Assembly: GCF_001695835.1 (NCBI RefSeq)
Contig: NZ_MBSO01000072.1
Location: 1 to 64,000 of the forward strand
Source: Ensifer sp. LC11
GTDB lineage: Bacteria > Pseudomonadota > Alphaproteobacteria > Rhizobiales > Rhizobiaceae
Direction: 5' to 3'
DNA: 64,000 nt
Part shown: positions 15,277 to 23,504 of the stretch, piece after piece
Layout of the letters: each line of letters opens with the position of its first letter
How positions within the stretch are numbered: position 1 is the first letter of the stretch
Notes under the pieces: generated by a model
Told to the model about the DNA's origin: nothing
What the model saw: only the letters and a program-made list of their open reading frames with translations
The model's database searches: none
Translations under genes and position numbers: made by a program

Positions 15277-16620
15277 TCAGCTCGGTTGACGCAGTGACTT
15301 GAACGAGGCTCGCAGCTCATCGACCAGAACGCCTGGCTGTTCCCAGGCAGCAAAATGTCCACCCTTGGCGAGACGATTATAGTGAATGAGCTTCGGGAAC
15401 GCCTTCTGTGCCCAGGAGCGTGGCGCCTGATAAAGTTCATCCGGAAAGGCGCTGACGGCAACTGGTATCTGCACGCCCTTCGGTGCGAAGAACGCGAGCT
15501 TGTTCTCCCAATAGAGGCGCGCCGATGAGACGGCCGTCTTGGTCAGCCAGTAGAGGGTAATGTTGTCGAGCACGTCGTCACGCGTCAGACCCTCCGACTG
15601 GCCGTCGAAGACACGGGCAATGAGCTCGTAGCTGCGCGCGTCGTGATCCAGCATCCAGCCGGCAAGGCCGATCGGTGAGTCCTCGATGCCGTACAGCGTC
15701 TGCGGACGCTTGCTCATCTCCTGGGCGTAGGAGAGACCGTTCTTGTAGAAGAAATCGAGCTGACCGTAGGCACGACGCTCGTCGGCCGAGAGATCAGGCG
15801 GCGCTGGATCACCGGCGTCCAGGGCCTTCTGGATCTCGGCCGGCACGGTCGCCGGCATGTTGGTATGAATGCCCAGCAATCCGGCAGGCCGCTGCAATGC
15901 CATCTGTTCTGTCACCGCATCGCCCCAGTCGCCGCCTTGGGCGACGTAATGGGTATAGCCCAACCGCTGCATCAGCACGGCCCAGGCACGAGCAATCCGC
16001 ACCGGATCCCAGCCGTGTTCAGTGGGCGTTCCGGAGAAACCATAACCAGGCAGGGACGGGATGACGACGTCGAAGGCGTCGGCCTCGGTACCGCCGTGAG
16101 CGGTCGGGTTGGTCAAGGGTTCGATGATCTTCAATTGTTCGATGATCGAACCGGGCCAGCCATGGGTGACGATGAGCGGCATCGCGTTCTTGTGCCCGGA
16201 CCGCACGTGAATGAAGTGAATGTCGACGCCGTCGATATTGGTGACGAACTGCGGCAGGTCGTTGAGCTTCTTCTCGACCCTGCGCCAGTCGTACTTCGTC
16301 GCCCAATAGTCGGCGAGCTTCTTCATGGTCGCAAGCTGCACGCCCTGCATTCCATCCGTCACCAGTTCCCGGCTCGGCCATCTCGTCGCCTCGATCCGCT
16401 GTTTCAGGTCGGCGAGCGCTTCTTCGCTCGCATGGAACTGGAAGGGACGGATGGATTCGTCGACGGCGGGCTTGGCAGCAGCGGCGATCTGAACGCTGCT
16501 GGCCGAAGACGCGCCCGCGGCATGTGTGGCGATCGGAGGAAGCAGGATTGCGATCGCTGCCGACAGCGCGAGGGCTGCCAAGCGACTGCTATGGGCGGTT
16601 GGCAAATGGCGACTGGACAT
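15277..16620 (-). CDS. Exported epoxide hydrolase (EHN-type)
   Basis: A 447-residue microsomal-type epoxide hydrolase. A Sec signal peptide (ending around THAAGASSA) is followed by the epoxide-hydrolase N-terminal domain (IRPFQFHASEEALADLKQRI) and an alpha/beta hydrolase core with oxyanion motif VTHGWPGS, nucleophile elbow AQGGDWGD (Asp) and C-terminal histidine in KGGHFAAWEQP. Three ATG codons stand in tandem (16626, 16623, 16620); AAGGAG is seven bases from the third, so 16620 is chosen. It hydrolyses epoxides to diols; the substrate is unknown. Confidence 0.9.
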   Translation of the reverse strand: MSSRHLPTAHSSRLAALALSAAIAILLPPIATHAAGASSASSVQIAAAAKPAVDESIRPFQFHASEEALADLKQRIEATRWPSRELVTDGMQGVQLATMKKLADYWATKYDWRRVEKKLNDLPQFVTNIDGVDIHFIHVRSGHKNAMPLIVTHGWPGSIIEQLKIIEPLTNPTAHGGTEADAFDVVIPSLPGYGFSGTPTEHGWDPVRIARAWAVLMQRLGYTHYVAQGGDWGDAVTEQMALQRPAGLLGIHTNMPATVPAEIQKALDAGDPAPPDLSADERRAYGQLDFFYKNGLSYAQEMSKRPQTLYGIEDSPIGLAGWMLDHDARSYELIARVFDGQSEGLTRDDVLDNITLYWLTKTAVSSARLYWENKLAFFAPKGVQIPVAVSAFPDELYQAPRSWAQKAFPKLIHYNRLAKGGHFAAWEQPGVLVDELRASFKSLRQPS

Positions 16621-16646
16621 CATCATTCTCCTTGTTAGAGCGGTGA

Positions 16647-16667
16647 GGCGATGCCTGCGGCATCGCC
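16647..16667. other. Stem-loop between the SDR and epoxide hydrolase genes
   Basis: Perfect 9-bp arms GGCGATGCC (16647-16655) and GGCATCGCC (16659-16667) with a three-base loop lie 27 bases before the hydrolase start. It may tune expression between the two genes. Confidence 0.5.
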
Positions 16668-16704
16668 AAGTTGTTCCGGGACGGATTTCGGGAAGCGATC
16701 GGCG

Positions 16705-17505
16705 CTATCCCCCGACGTTGTAGCGGGCTGCAGGCGCGCTCCTCGAAAGGTTGGGCATCAGCTTCTGGCGCGCCGCCTCGTAGGCCGCCCAGTCCCCGGC
16801 ATCGGGTAGCGCCGGAATGGTGATCCCCTCACCCTGGTCGAGGCCGGCAAGCGCTGCATCGACCATGTCTTCAGCCCGCATGACGATCTCGCTCGGCACA
16901 TGTTCGATCGGCGTGCCGGCGATATCCCAGAAGTCCGTCGCCGTCGCACCCGGCAGAACGGCCTGGATCCGGATGTTTTTCTCGGCAAGTTCCTTCTGCA
17001 GCGACAGGGTGAGCGCCAGCACGAAGGCCTTGGTCCCACCATAGACCCCGTTCAGCAATTCGGGCGCGACACCGACAATCGAGGCGATGTTGATGATCGT
17101 TCCCGCGCCGCGCGCAACAAAACCGGGTGTGGCCGCATAGGTCAGCCGTGTCAGTGCGCTCACATTCAGCGTGATCATCTCCTCCATCTTGTCGACGTCG
17201 GAGGCGAGCAGCGGCGCGGTCGCGCCGACGCCGGCATTGTTGATCAGCATCGTGATGCTTGCGTCTTCCCGAAGCAGCGTCTCGACCCGCTTCAGATCGT
17301 CCTTGTTGCCGAGATCCGCCGGTACGACTTCGATGGCGCGACCCGTCTCGTCGGCGAGGCGGCTGGCGAGAGCATTCAAGCGTCCGCGGTTGCGGGCAAC
17401 GAGGATCAGGTCATAGCCGCGGTTCGCCAGGCGATCCGCATAGATCGCCCCGATGCCGGAGGATGCACCGGTAATCAGTGCGGTGCCCTTAATGTTCTTT
17501 CCCAT
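16705..17505 (-). CDS. Short-chain dehydrogenase/reductase
   Basis: A 266-residue SDR oxidoreductase. It has TGASSGIGAIYADRL for NAD(P) binding (residues ~12-26), NNAGVGA, catalytic serine in NIASIVG and the intact YxxxK motif (YGGTK). It belongs to the classical group with a long C-terminus, often annotated as YqjQ/DltE-like dehydrogenases; the substrate is unknown. ATG at 17505 has AAGGAG eight bases upstream. First gene of the same-strand run that ends with the Tat-exported hydrolase. Confidence 0.92.
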   Translation of the reverse strand: MGKNIKGTALITGASSGIGAIYADRLANRGYDLILVARNRGRLNALASRLADETGRAIEVVPADLGNKDDLKRVETLLREDASITMLINNAGVGATAPLLASDVDKMEEMITLNVSALTRLTYAATPGFVARGAGTIINIASIVGVAPELLNGVYGGTKAFVLALTLSLQKELAEKNIRIQAVLPGATATDFWDIAGTPIEHVPSEIVMRAEDMVDAALAGLDQGEGITIPALPDAGDWAAYEAARQKLMPNLSRSAPAARYNVGG

Positions 17506-17626
17506 TTTCAAGCTCCTTTGCCTTTGGTTGGAGCCTCGATAGTAAGTCGAGCAGCCCATGTCTCAAATGTCGTAATTCCGGCATTTTAGGCCATAAACTA
17601 TTGAGCCATCGAACGTCGCTCAGCCG

Positions 17627-17845
17627 TCATCCATCAATCGCCGGATGTGTCAGCTCCTCATGTGGAGCTTCATGCAGGAGCGCGTCGTCCTGTGCCGTGA
17701 CCGCCTGGGACTGGGCAGCGCCGCTTGAGAGCGGCGGCTGGCTGAAAAGCGCGGCAATTGCCGAAGGCTCCCTGGGATCGCTATCCCAGGCGCAAGGCGC
17801 CGCCGCGAGAGCGGCCACGGCAAAACCGGTTACGAAAATGCGCAT
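17627..17845 (-). CDS. Small exported protein of unknown function
   Basis: A 72-residue protein beginning MRIFVTGFAVAALAAAPCAW: a short Sec signal peptide with probable cleavage near residue 17-20. The mature part is about 50 residues, Ser/Pro/Ala/Gln-rich, ending in HEAPHEELTHPAID, with no known motif and only one cysteine near the cleavage site; the residues before it do not form a good lipobox. GAGGAA precedes ATG. The double GATAC-type operator upstream, laid out as at dipZ, suggests joint expression with dipZ-msrA. Confidence 0.65.
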   Translation of the reverse strand: MRIFVTGFAVAALAAAPCAWDSDPREPSAIAALFSQPPLSSGAAQSQAVTAQDDALLHEAPHEELTHPAIDG

Positions 17846-17939
17846 CGACTGTTCCTCTTCCACTAATGGGACCGGCAACCCTTGATCCGGACGCGTTCGC
17901 CGTCTCGGCCGGCCCTGGCTGTCAATTTCGCGTCCGGAC

Positions 17940-17988
17940 GTATCGCAGATGTGTTCGGTTGGCCTCGAAACTGTATCGGCATGTACGG
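17940..17988 (-). promoter_or_regulatory. Double GATAC-type operator upstream of the small exported protein
   Basis: Plus-strand GTATC at 17940-17944 and 17973-17977 are 33 bp apart. The proximal element read toward the gene is AACACATCTGCGATACGTCC, differing at few positions from the dipZ element. In a 26-base comparison starting at 17939 against 20680 I count about 20 matches. Confidence 0.5.
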
Positions 17989-18085
17989 CCGGGCTGAGGG
18001 CCAAATCGAAGGTGCAGCCGCCCCGGCACGACCGGGACGAGCCGTGCGCCCTTTCGGCCTTCCGGTGCGATGTGTCGCAGGCGGA

Positions 18086-18823
18086 CTACAACGCGCTGTC
18101 CGCCACGAGCACCGGTTTCTCCCGGTAGAGGCCTGGAAAAAGGCGGTGCAAGGCGCCGATCTTCGGCTGCTCGTAGATGACGACGTAGGGCTGGCGCGGA
18201 TTGTTGTAGACGTAGTCCTGATGATGGGCTTCGGCTTTGTAGAAGGACTTGCCGGGCTCGATCGTGGTTGCGATCGCCCGACCAAAAGCACCGGCCGTAT
18301 CGAGCTGAGCGATGTAGTCGGCGGCGACCTTTGCCTGTTCGTGGTCACGCGGAAAGATCGCCGATCGATATTGCGGGCCGACGTCCGGTCCCTGCCTGCC
18401 AAGCTGAGTCGGATCGTGCGCGACGGAGAAGTAGACCTCGAGCAGCTGGCCGTAGCTGACCTGCTTCGGGTCGAACGTTATCTCCACAGCTTCGGCATGC
18501 CCCGTAGTGCCGGTTTCGGTCAGTTCGTAGGTCGCCGTCGCGGCGCTGCCGCCGGCGTAGCCTGATGTGACGCGCGTGACGCCGGCGACGTGCTGAAACA
18601 CGGCCTGCACGCCCCAAAAGCAACCGCCGGCCAACACCGCCGTCTGGCTTGCCTCCGTTGACGCAATATCGTGGAGCGCCGTCGGAATGCGCCGGCCTTC
18701 CTCGGCAGTCGATTGATCGTTGACGGCAAGCGCCAGACCGCCCCCGATCAACACCACAGCACCGAGAAGACGCCAAATGGATCCGAGCAGCCGATGGCTG
18801 CGTTGCAGGTGATTTTCGCTCAT
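18086..18823 (-). CDS. msrA: Membrane-anchored peptide methionine sulfoxide reductase MsrA
   Basis: A 245-residue MsrA that reduces methionine-S-sulfoxide in proteins. An N-terminal anchor (residues ~12-35, WRLLGAVVLIGGGLALAV) places the catalytic domain outside the cytoplasm. The active-site motif GGCFWGVQ and the following SGYAGG, GHAEAVEI and YRSAIFP stretches are complete. Ten bases separate it from the upstream dipZ gene, so DipZ likely supplies electrons across the membrane to recycle it. The start ATG at 18823 is the first methionine before the anchor. Confidence 0.94.
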   Translation of the reverse strand: MSENHLQRSHRLLGSIWRLLGAVVLIGGGLALAVNDQSTAEEGRRIPTALHDIASTEASQTAVLAGGCFWGVQAVFQHVAGVTRVTSGYAGGSAATATYELTETGTTGHAEAVEITFDPKQVSYGQLLEVYFSVAHDPTQLGRQGPDVGPQYRSAIFPRDHEQAKVAADYIAQLDTAGAFGRAIATTIEPGKSFYKAEAHHQDYVYNNPRQPYVVIYEQPKIGALHRLFPGLYREKPVLVADSAL

Positions 18824-18833
18824 CTCAAATCCC

Positions 18834-20606
18834 TCATCCAAAGGTGAAAACGAACGCCTCGACGCCAGGCTCCAGAAAACGAATTTCGAAGGTCCGTTCC
18901 CTTGCCTCACCGGACTGGCGCACAAGCTGGTAGAGGCGCGTCTCAGAGACAGTTCCCTTGCCGACCGCATCGGTATCCGCGCCATGATCCGCGCCCGGCG
19001 GCACGCCATCGACCGTGATCTGGAAGGGCACCGGCTTGCCGCCTGCGCCCGGTCCAAGCACCAGATGCAGATCGCGGGCGCGGAACCGGTAGGTGATGCC
19101 GCCGCCAGCCTCGTTGAGGTGCGCCTGTTCGGCTCCCACAGTCCAGTTGCCGGCAAGCCCCCATTCGTTCAGCCGTGGAGCATTGACGGTGTAGCGTTGG
19201 GCGCTGTCGGCCGAGACGCCTTCGGGCGACACGAAATTTTCCCCGCGCGCGTAGCCGACATAGGTCTCGCCGGATCCGAGCCGCGTCAGATCAGGCGAGG
19301 CTTCGGCACCTTTCGCATCCGGCTTGACCAGGTCGGATTGAGCCTTGCGCTTACCGGCCGATTCGGCCAGCAAATCCTGGATCACGCGTTCGGAGCCTTC
19401 GTAGTCACCTTCGCCGAAATGGGTGTAGCGGATCTGTCCTTCGGCATCGATGAAGTAGTGCGCCGGCCAGTAATTGTTGGAAAAGGCCCGCCAGATTGCG
19501 AAATCGTTATCGATCGCCACGGGATAGGTGATCTTGAAATCGCGAACCGCCTGCTCAACGTTGCCAATCTGCTTTTCAAAGGCGAATTCCGGCGCGTGCA
19601 CGCCGATCACGACGAGGCCCTGATCGCGATACTTCTCCGCCCAGGCCCTGACATAGGGGATCGTCCGGATGCAGTTGATACAGGAATAGGTCCAGAAGTC
19701 GACGAGAACCACCTTGCCGCGAAGCTCCGCCGGTGTCAGCGGCTTGGAGTTCAGCCACTGAACGGCGCCGTCGAGCGACGGGAAGGTCCCTTCCACCGGC
19801 AGGTCGCTGCGATAGGTCGCCGGTCGCGTATCCTTTGCGGCGAGCGTCATGCGGCTGCTGGCAACGGAGACGTCACCCGCTCCGGCGCCACGCAAGCGGT
19901 CGAGGATGGATTGCTCGAAACCAGCCGTGCTCGCATAGGAGAGGCGCGCCAGCAATCCGGTGTCGAAGCCGGAAGCGATCGCCGCGACACCGGCAAGCAC
20001 GGCGACGCCCAGCCCCTGGCGAATGCGATCGCCAACACCAAGGAACCGCTTCATCGCCGAAAACACCCTGCCGCCGGCAAGAACCGCCAGTGCCAGCGAT
20101 GTCGCCGCACCGGCCGCATAGGCCGAAAGCAGCAGCGTCGTCTGCACGTTCGCGCCATTGAGAGCAGCGCCGGTCAGGATGAGTCCAAGTACAGGACCGG
20201 CACAGGGCGCCCAAAGCAGTCCGGTCGCAACGCCGAGCAGGATGGCGCCGCCGACGCTTCCCTTCTCGCCGGTCGCCGCCTTCCTGGACAATCTGTTGCC
20301 GAGCGCGACAAGCGGGCCGGTCAAGAACGTGGCGGCCCGTGTCGACAGCAGGCTGACGCCAAAGACCGCCAAGGGTGCGATCGCCGCGTAGCGTCCGAAC
20401 GCGTTTGCCTGCACGGCCCAGTTGCCGCCGAGCGCCGCGAGAGAGGCGATGCCTGCAAAGGTCACGATCTTGGCGAGCAGCATCGGCAGAATGCTGGTGG
20501 AAAAGGGCTGACCGGCGCGCGCGAACACGAACGGCAGCACCGGCAGGATACAGGGGCTGACGATCGTCAGCACGCCAGCGAGATAGGCTACAACAAACAG
20601 GAACAT
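18834..20606 (-). CDS. dipZ: DipZ/DsbD-like transmembrane thiol reductase with thioredoxin domain
   Basis: A 590-residue protein that passes electrons from cytoplasmic thioredoxin to the periplasm. Residues 1-240 are a CcdA-like domain with about six to seven membrane segments and the paired cysteines in VSPCILPV and WAPCAGPV. Residues ~285-420 form a TlpA-like thioredoxin domain with CxxC in YSCINCIRTIP. Residues ~450-590 are a beta-rich C-terminal domain as in actinobacterial and rhizobial DipZ. ATG at 20606 with GGAGGG upstream is preferred over the GTG at 20618. It forms an operon with msrA. Confidence 0.92.
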   Translation of the reverse strand: MFLFVVAYLAGVLTIVSPCILPVLPFVFARAGQPFSTSILPMLLAKIVTFAGIASLAALGGNWAVQANAFGRYAAIAPLAVFGVSLLSTRAATFLTGPLVALGNRLSRKAATGEKGSVGGAILLGVATGLLWAPCAGPVLGLILTGAALNGANVQTTLLLSAYAAGAATSLALAVLAGGRVFSAMKRFLGVGDRIRQGLGVAVLAGVAAIASGFDTGLLARLSYASTAGFEQSILDRLRGAGAGDVSVASSRMTLAAKDTRPATYRSDLPVEGTFPSLDGAVQWLNSKPLTPAELRGKVVLVDFWTYSCINCIRTIPYVRAWAEKYRDQGLVVIGVHAPEFAFEKQIGNVEQAVRDFKITYPVAIDNDFAIWRAFSNNYWPAHYFIDAEGQIRYTHFGEGDYEGSERVIQDLLAESAGKRKAQSDLVKPDAKGAEASPDLTRLGSGETYVGYARGENFVSPEGVSADSAQRYTVNAPRLNEWGLAGNWTVGAEQAHLNEAGGGITYRFRARDLHLVLGPGAGGKPVPFQITVDGVPPGADHGADTDAVGKGTVSETRLYQLVRQSGEARERTFEIRFLEPGVEAFVFTFG

Positions 20607-20680
20607 CAGTCCCTCCACACTGGATCGATGCCTTGCGGCAGCAATCGCGCTTTAGATGCGCAGCAGAGGATCATGGCGAC

Positions 20681-20728
20681 GTATCGCGGATGTTTCCGCT
20701 TGGAGGGGGATATGTATCGTAATGCAGC
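20681..20728 (-). promoter_or_regulatory. Double GATAC-type operator upstream of dipZ-msrA
   Basis: Plus-strand GTATC at 20681-20685 and 20714-20718 are 33 bp apart. The proximal element read toward dipZ is GAAACATCCGCGATACGTCG and the distal one contains CGATACATATCC. The proximal element ends about 75 bases before the start codon. The layout matches 2857-2904 and 17940-17988. Confidence 0.5.
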
Positions 20729-20775
20729 GAGGCGCCGAGACGGCATGGCGGAAAGTGCCGACCATGCCGCCGTCG

Positions 20776-20874
20776 GTGGAAGGCCCAACCCTGCTCGTGC
20801 TCGGTCTCGATTGCCTCGGCGGCACGCCGTTTCTCGACCTCAAGCCGGACCGGAGCTTTCTCCCTGGTGTTTAA
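20776..20874 (+). pseudogene. Remnant of a TsaA/TrmO-type methyltransferase C-terminus
   Basis: The plus-strand frame ending in TAA at 20872 encodes about 32 residues, including LLVLGLDCLGGTPFLDLKPD. This is the characteristic C-terminal stretch of TsaA/TrmO proteins (S-adenosylmethionine-dependent tRNA methyltransferase family, typically ~150-250 residues). Nothing upstream in any frame matches the rest of the family; the space holds the dipZ operator instead. It is a decayed tail, not a working gene. The rest of 20619-20989 shows no gene. Confidence 0.65.
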
Positions 20875-20989
20875 TTGCGTCGGATCGCGGCTGGCCGCGT
20901 CCTTTCGCCCACCGGCCTGGATATAGACCGGGAAACAGCACCACCACTGGACGTGGGGCTACATCTGCATCCCCGCGGCTGCGGCCGCC

Positions 20990-21763
20990 TCAATCACGCA
21001 AGGTAATCCACACCGGCGCATGGTCGCTCGCCCCTTCCACACCGCGCACCTGCCGGTCGATGCCGGCACCGATCAACTCGCGAGAGAGCTTGTGGCTGAG
21101 CAGGATATGGTCCAGCCGGAGGCCGGCGTCCCGCTGCCATCGGTTCCGACGATAGTCCCAGAAGGTGAAGAGCTGCTCTTGCGGATAGATTTTGCGAAGG
21201 GCGTCGAGCCAGCCTTGATCCAGCAGCTTTCGGAATGCGGCACGGCTTTCCGGCTGAACCAGCGCGTTGTCGTCGTAGGAGCGTGTCGGATAGATATCGC
21301 GCGGCTCCGGCACGATGTTGTAGTCGCCGGCAAGCACGACCGGCAGATCGGCACCATAGAGGTCGGAGGCATGGCGGAGAAGGCGGTCGTGCCAGGACAG
21401 CTTGTAGGCAAACTTCGGGCCCGGCTGCGGATTGCCATTGGGCGCATAGAGGCATGCGACCAGGATGCCGCTGACCGCCGCCTCGATGTAGCGGCTCTGT
21501 TTGTCGGACGGATCGCCCTCAAGCCCCACGCGGGTCAGGACCGGTTCGCTGTCGCGGCTAAGAATGGCGACACCGTTCCACGCCGCCTGCCCCTGCCAGA
21601 CGGCGCTGTAGCCAGCCTTCTCGATCGCATCGCGCGGAAATTCACCGTCGGCCGCCTTGAGTTCCTGCAGGCAGACGATGTCCGGCTTGGCTTGACCCAG
21701 CCAAGCGATCAGGTTCTCCAATCGTCGAGTAATGCCGTTGATGTTGAAGGTGGCGATCTTCAT
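20990..21763 (-). CDS. xth: Exodeoxyribonuclease III (AP endonuclease)
   Basis: A 257-residue base-excision repair nuclease. The family motifs are complete: MKIATFNINGITRR at the N-terminus, CLQELKAADGEFP with the metal-binding glutamate, GDYNIVPEPRDIYP, RLDHILLS and the terminal EGASDHAPVWITL with catalytic Asp-His. It cuts at abasic sites and trims blocked 3' ends. The gene is last in the ligD-ku cluster, 13 bases after the hydrolase gene, and end-trimming would fit non-homologous end joining. Confidence 0.95.
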   Translation of the reverse strand: MKIATFNINGITRRLENLIAWLGQAKPDIVCLQELKAADGEFPRDAIEKAGYSAVWQGQAAWNGVAILSRDSEPVLTRVGLEGDPSDKQSRYIEAAVSGILVACLYAPNGNPQPGPKFAYKLSWHDRLLRHASDLYGADLPVVLAGDYNIVPEPRDIYPTRSYDDNALVQPESRAAFRKLLDQGWLDALRKIYPQEQLFTFWDYRRNRWQRDAGLRLDHILLSHKLSRELIGAGIDRQVRGVEGASDHAPVWITLRD

Positions 21764-21776
21764 ATCGGCAGCCAGT

Positions 21777-22418
21777 TCAGGAGGTCAGCGGGGCGGCCCA
21801 GGTGGAAACCGCTCCAGCGAGCGTCTGCAGATGATCGGCGGCTGAAAAACCGGAAATGCTCTTGCGTGGCTTGAGATCATGATCGCCGTCCTCGAGCCAC
21901 AAGACCTCGATGGCATCGGAAAGCGCGTAACCCGGAACCTCCTCGCGCGTGCCGAACTCGTCGCGGGTTCCCTGGCAGATCAGGGTCGGTGTCTTCAGCG
22001 CAGCAAGATGCTTCGTGCGCAACTGTTCGGGCTTGGCCGGCGGATGGAAGGGATAGCCGAGGCAGAGCAGCCCGACGATCTTGCCAGCCGCGTGGAGTTG
22101 GTCGGCGACCATGCTGGCAACCCGCCCACCCATCGACTTGCCGCCGATGATGAGCGGACCCTTTGCACCGAGCGCTTCGATGGCAGCGACATATTCCGGG
22201 TTGAGTGTTTCTGCACGTGGCGGCGGCTTACGTCCTTCGGAGGTGCGCCTTGCCGCCATATAGCCGAACTCGAACCGGGCAATGCGAAAGCCTGCTGCGG
22301 CGAGCGCCTTGGCGGTCGCATTCATCGAGGCGGAGTCCATCGGCGCGCCTGCGCCGTGTGCGAGCAGAATGGTGACGGGCGCATCCTCGGGCCCGTCGAA
22401 CAGAAACTTCTCGCCCAT
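21777..22418 (-). CDS. Alpha/beta hydrolase of the Tex30/KANSL3-like family
   Basis: A 213-residue cytoplasmic hydrolase. It has an oxyanion motif LLAHGAGAPMDSASMNATAK, nucleophile elbow GGKSMGGRVASM, acid in CQGTRDEFGTREEV and histidine in EDGDHDLKPRKS. Bacterial members of this group are poorly characterised. It starts one base after the HTH/TPR gene ends and precedes xth by 13 bases, so it is likely co-transcribed with repair genes, though nothing in its sequence connects it to DNA. Confidence 0.88.
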   Translation of the reverse strand: MGEKFLFDGPEDAPVTILLAHGAGAPMDSASMNATAKALAAAGFRIARFEFGYMAARRTSEGRKPPPRAETLNPEYVAAIEALGAKGPLIIGGKSMGGRVASMVADQLHAAGKIVGLLCLGYPFHPPAKPEQLRTKHLAALKTPTLICQGTRDEFGTREEVPGYALSDAIEVLWLEDGDHDLKPRKSISGFSAADHLQTLAGAVSTWAAPLTS

Positions 22419-22419
22419 A

Positions 22420-23397
22420 TCAGCCTACCGTCCTTGGACGCAGATGCAGATCGACGTACTGCACACCCCGCTCTGCCGTTCGCGCCCATTCGCTATCGCT
22501 GTCGAGTTCGAGATAGCGGCGCCACCAGCGCCTGGCCTCGCCAAGGTCGCCAGCATCGAATTCGAGTTTTGCCAGGTTGAAGACCGCATCGGCATAGTCG
22601 CCGTCAAGCTCGATCGCCTTCTTGAGGTGCCTGCGGGCGGCATCGATCCGTCCCCGCTCGCTCATCAGCCCGGCGAGGTTGAACCAGGCCTCGACGAAAG
22701 ATGGATCGAGCTTGATGGCGCGGGCATAATCATGCGCAGCATCCAGTTCGCGTCCCGCCGCCTTGAGGCAGTTGGCGCGGTTGAAGGCAGCAACCGAGTC
22801 CGTTCGATCCACGGCGAGATAGCGCTGATAAAAGGCGGCTGCCTGCTCGTAGTCGCCGCTCGCCTCGGCCTCCTCGGCCAGCGCGAAAAGATCTTCCAGC
22901 TCGGCATCGTCGAATGTCCCGAGATCGAAGAGCAGCTGCCCGTCGAGCTCGCTCTTGCCTTCGATGCTGCGCGCATAGATCGCATCCCGGCCCTCGTGGT
23001 GCAGTGATAGTGCCGTCAGCGACGCCACCTGCCCTGAGCGATGCACCGACCGGGCAATCGCGCTCCAGCTCGCCCCGCTGGCGATCAGCTCCGCATACTT
23101 CCTGGCCAAGATCAGGTCGCGAAACGAATAGGGTTCGCTGTCATGTTCGAAGGCATCGAACAACGACAGGAGATCAAAGACGCGCGAAGGCAGCTTGGCC
23201 TGATCGATCAACGACTGCCGCGTGAGCGCCGATGCCGCCGGAACCGACATCAGCCCCAGAAGGCGAAGAAAACCATTCTCGCTGACGAGCCATCGCCCCG
23301 CGGCACGCTCGGCGTCGACGCGTGCATCGATCTCGGCTTCGCTCGCCTTTGCCAACAGACCGCGACCGAAGACGAGATAGGTCGTCTGCCGCGTCAT
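22420..23397 (-). CDS. MerR-like HTH plus tetratricopeptide repeat protein
   Basis: A 325-residue cytoplasmic protein. The N-terminal part (~35-135) resembles a MerR-like helix-turn-helix (LPSRVFDLLSLFDAFEHD, then YSFRDLILARKYAELI). From about residue 190 there are three to four TPR units (DSVAAFNRANCLKAAGRELD, PSFVEAWFNLAGLMSERG, GDYADAVFNLAKLEFDAGDL). The start at 23397 is preferred: the frame is open to 23505, but that segment contains a perfect 10-bp hairpin and reads unlike protein. Its place between ku and a hydrolase suggests an accessory or regulatory part in repair; function unknown. Confidence 0.8.
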   Translation of the reverse strand: MTRQTTYLVFGRGLLAKASEAEIDARVDAERAAGRWLVSENGFLRLLGLMSVPAASALTRQSLIDQAKLPSRVFDLLSLFDAFEHDSEPYSFRDLILARKYAELIASGASWSAIARSVHRSGQVASLTALSLHHEGRDAIYARSIEGKSELDGQLLFDLGTFDDAELEDLFALAEEAEASGDYEQAAAFYQRYLAVDRTDSVAAFNRANCLKAAGRELDAAHDYARAIKLDPSFVEAWFNLAGLMSERGRIDAARRHLKKAIELDGDYADAVFNLAKLEFDAGDLGEARRWWRRYLELDSDSEWARTAERGVQYVDLHLRPRTVG

Positions 23398-23431
23398 GCC
23401 ACGTCTCAAATGTCCGTGTTGCCGTTCGACC

Positions 23432-23456
23432 TCCCGCGCAGCAAGCCTGCGCGGGA
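23432..23456. terminator. Hairpin between ku and the HTH/TPR gene
   Basis: TCCCGCGCAG (23432-23441) and CTGCGCGGGA (23447-23456) form a perfect 10-bp stem with a five-base loop, starting about 50 bases after the ku stop. No T-run follows. It may reduce read-through from ku. Confidence 0.5.
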
Positions 23457-23504
23457 ACGCCGCAAGCGCCCCCACGATACCGAATGTCTGGCCGGCAACC
23501 ACCA

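Noticed and set aside
18984-21155. 723-codon plus-strand frame across dipZ and xth
   Set aside because: It is antisense to DipZ, whose domains are complete, and reads as low-complexity Arg/Gly/Ala text; only its region near 20776-20874, in another frame, has family similarity.
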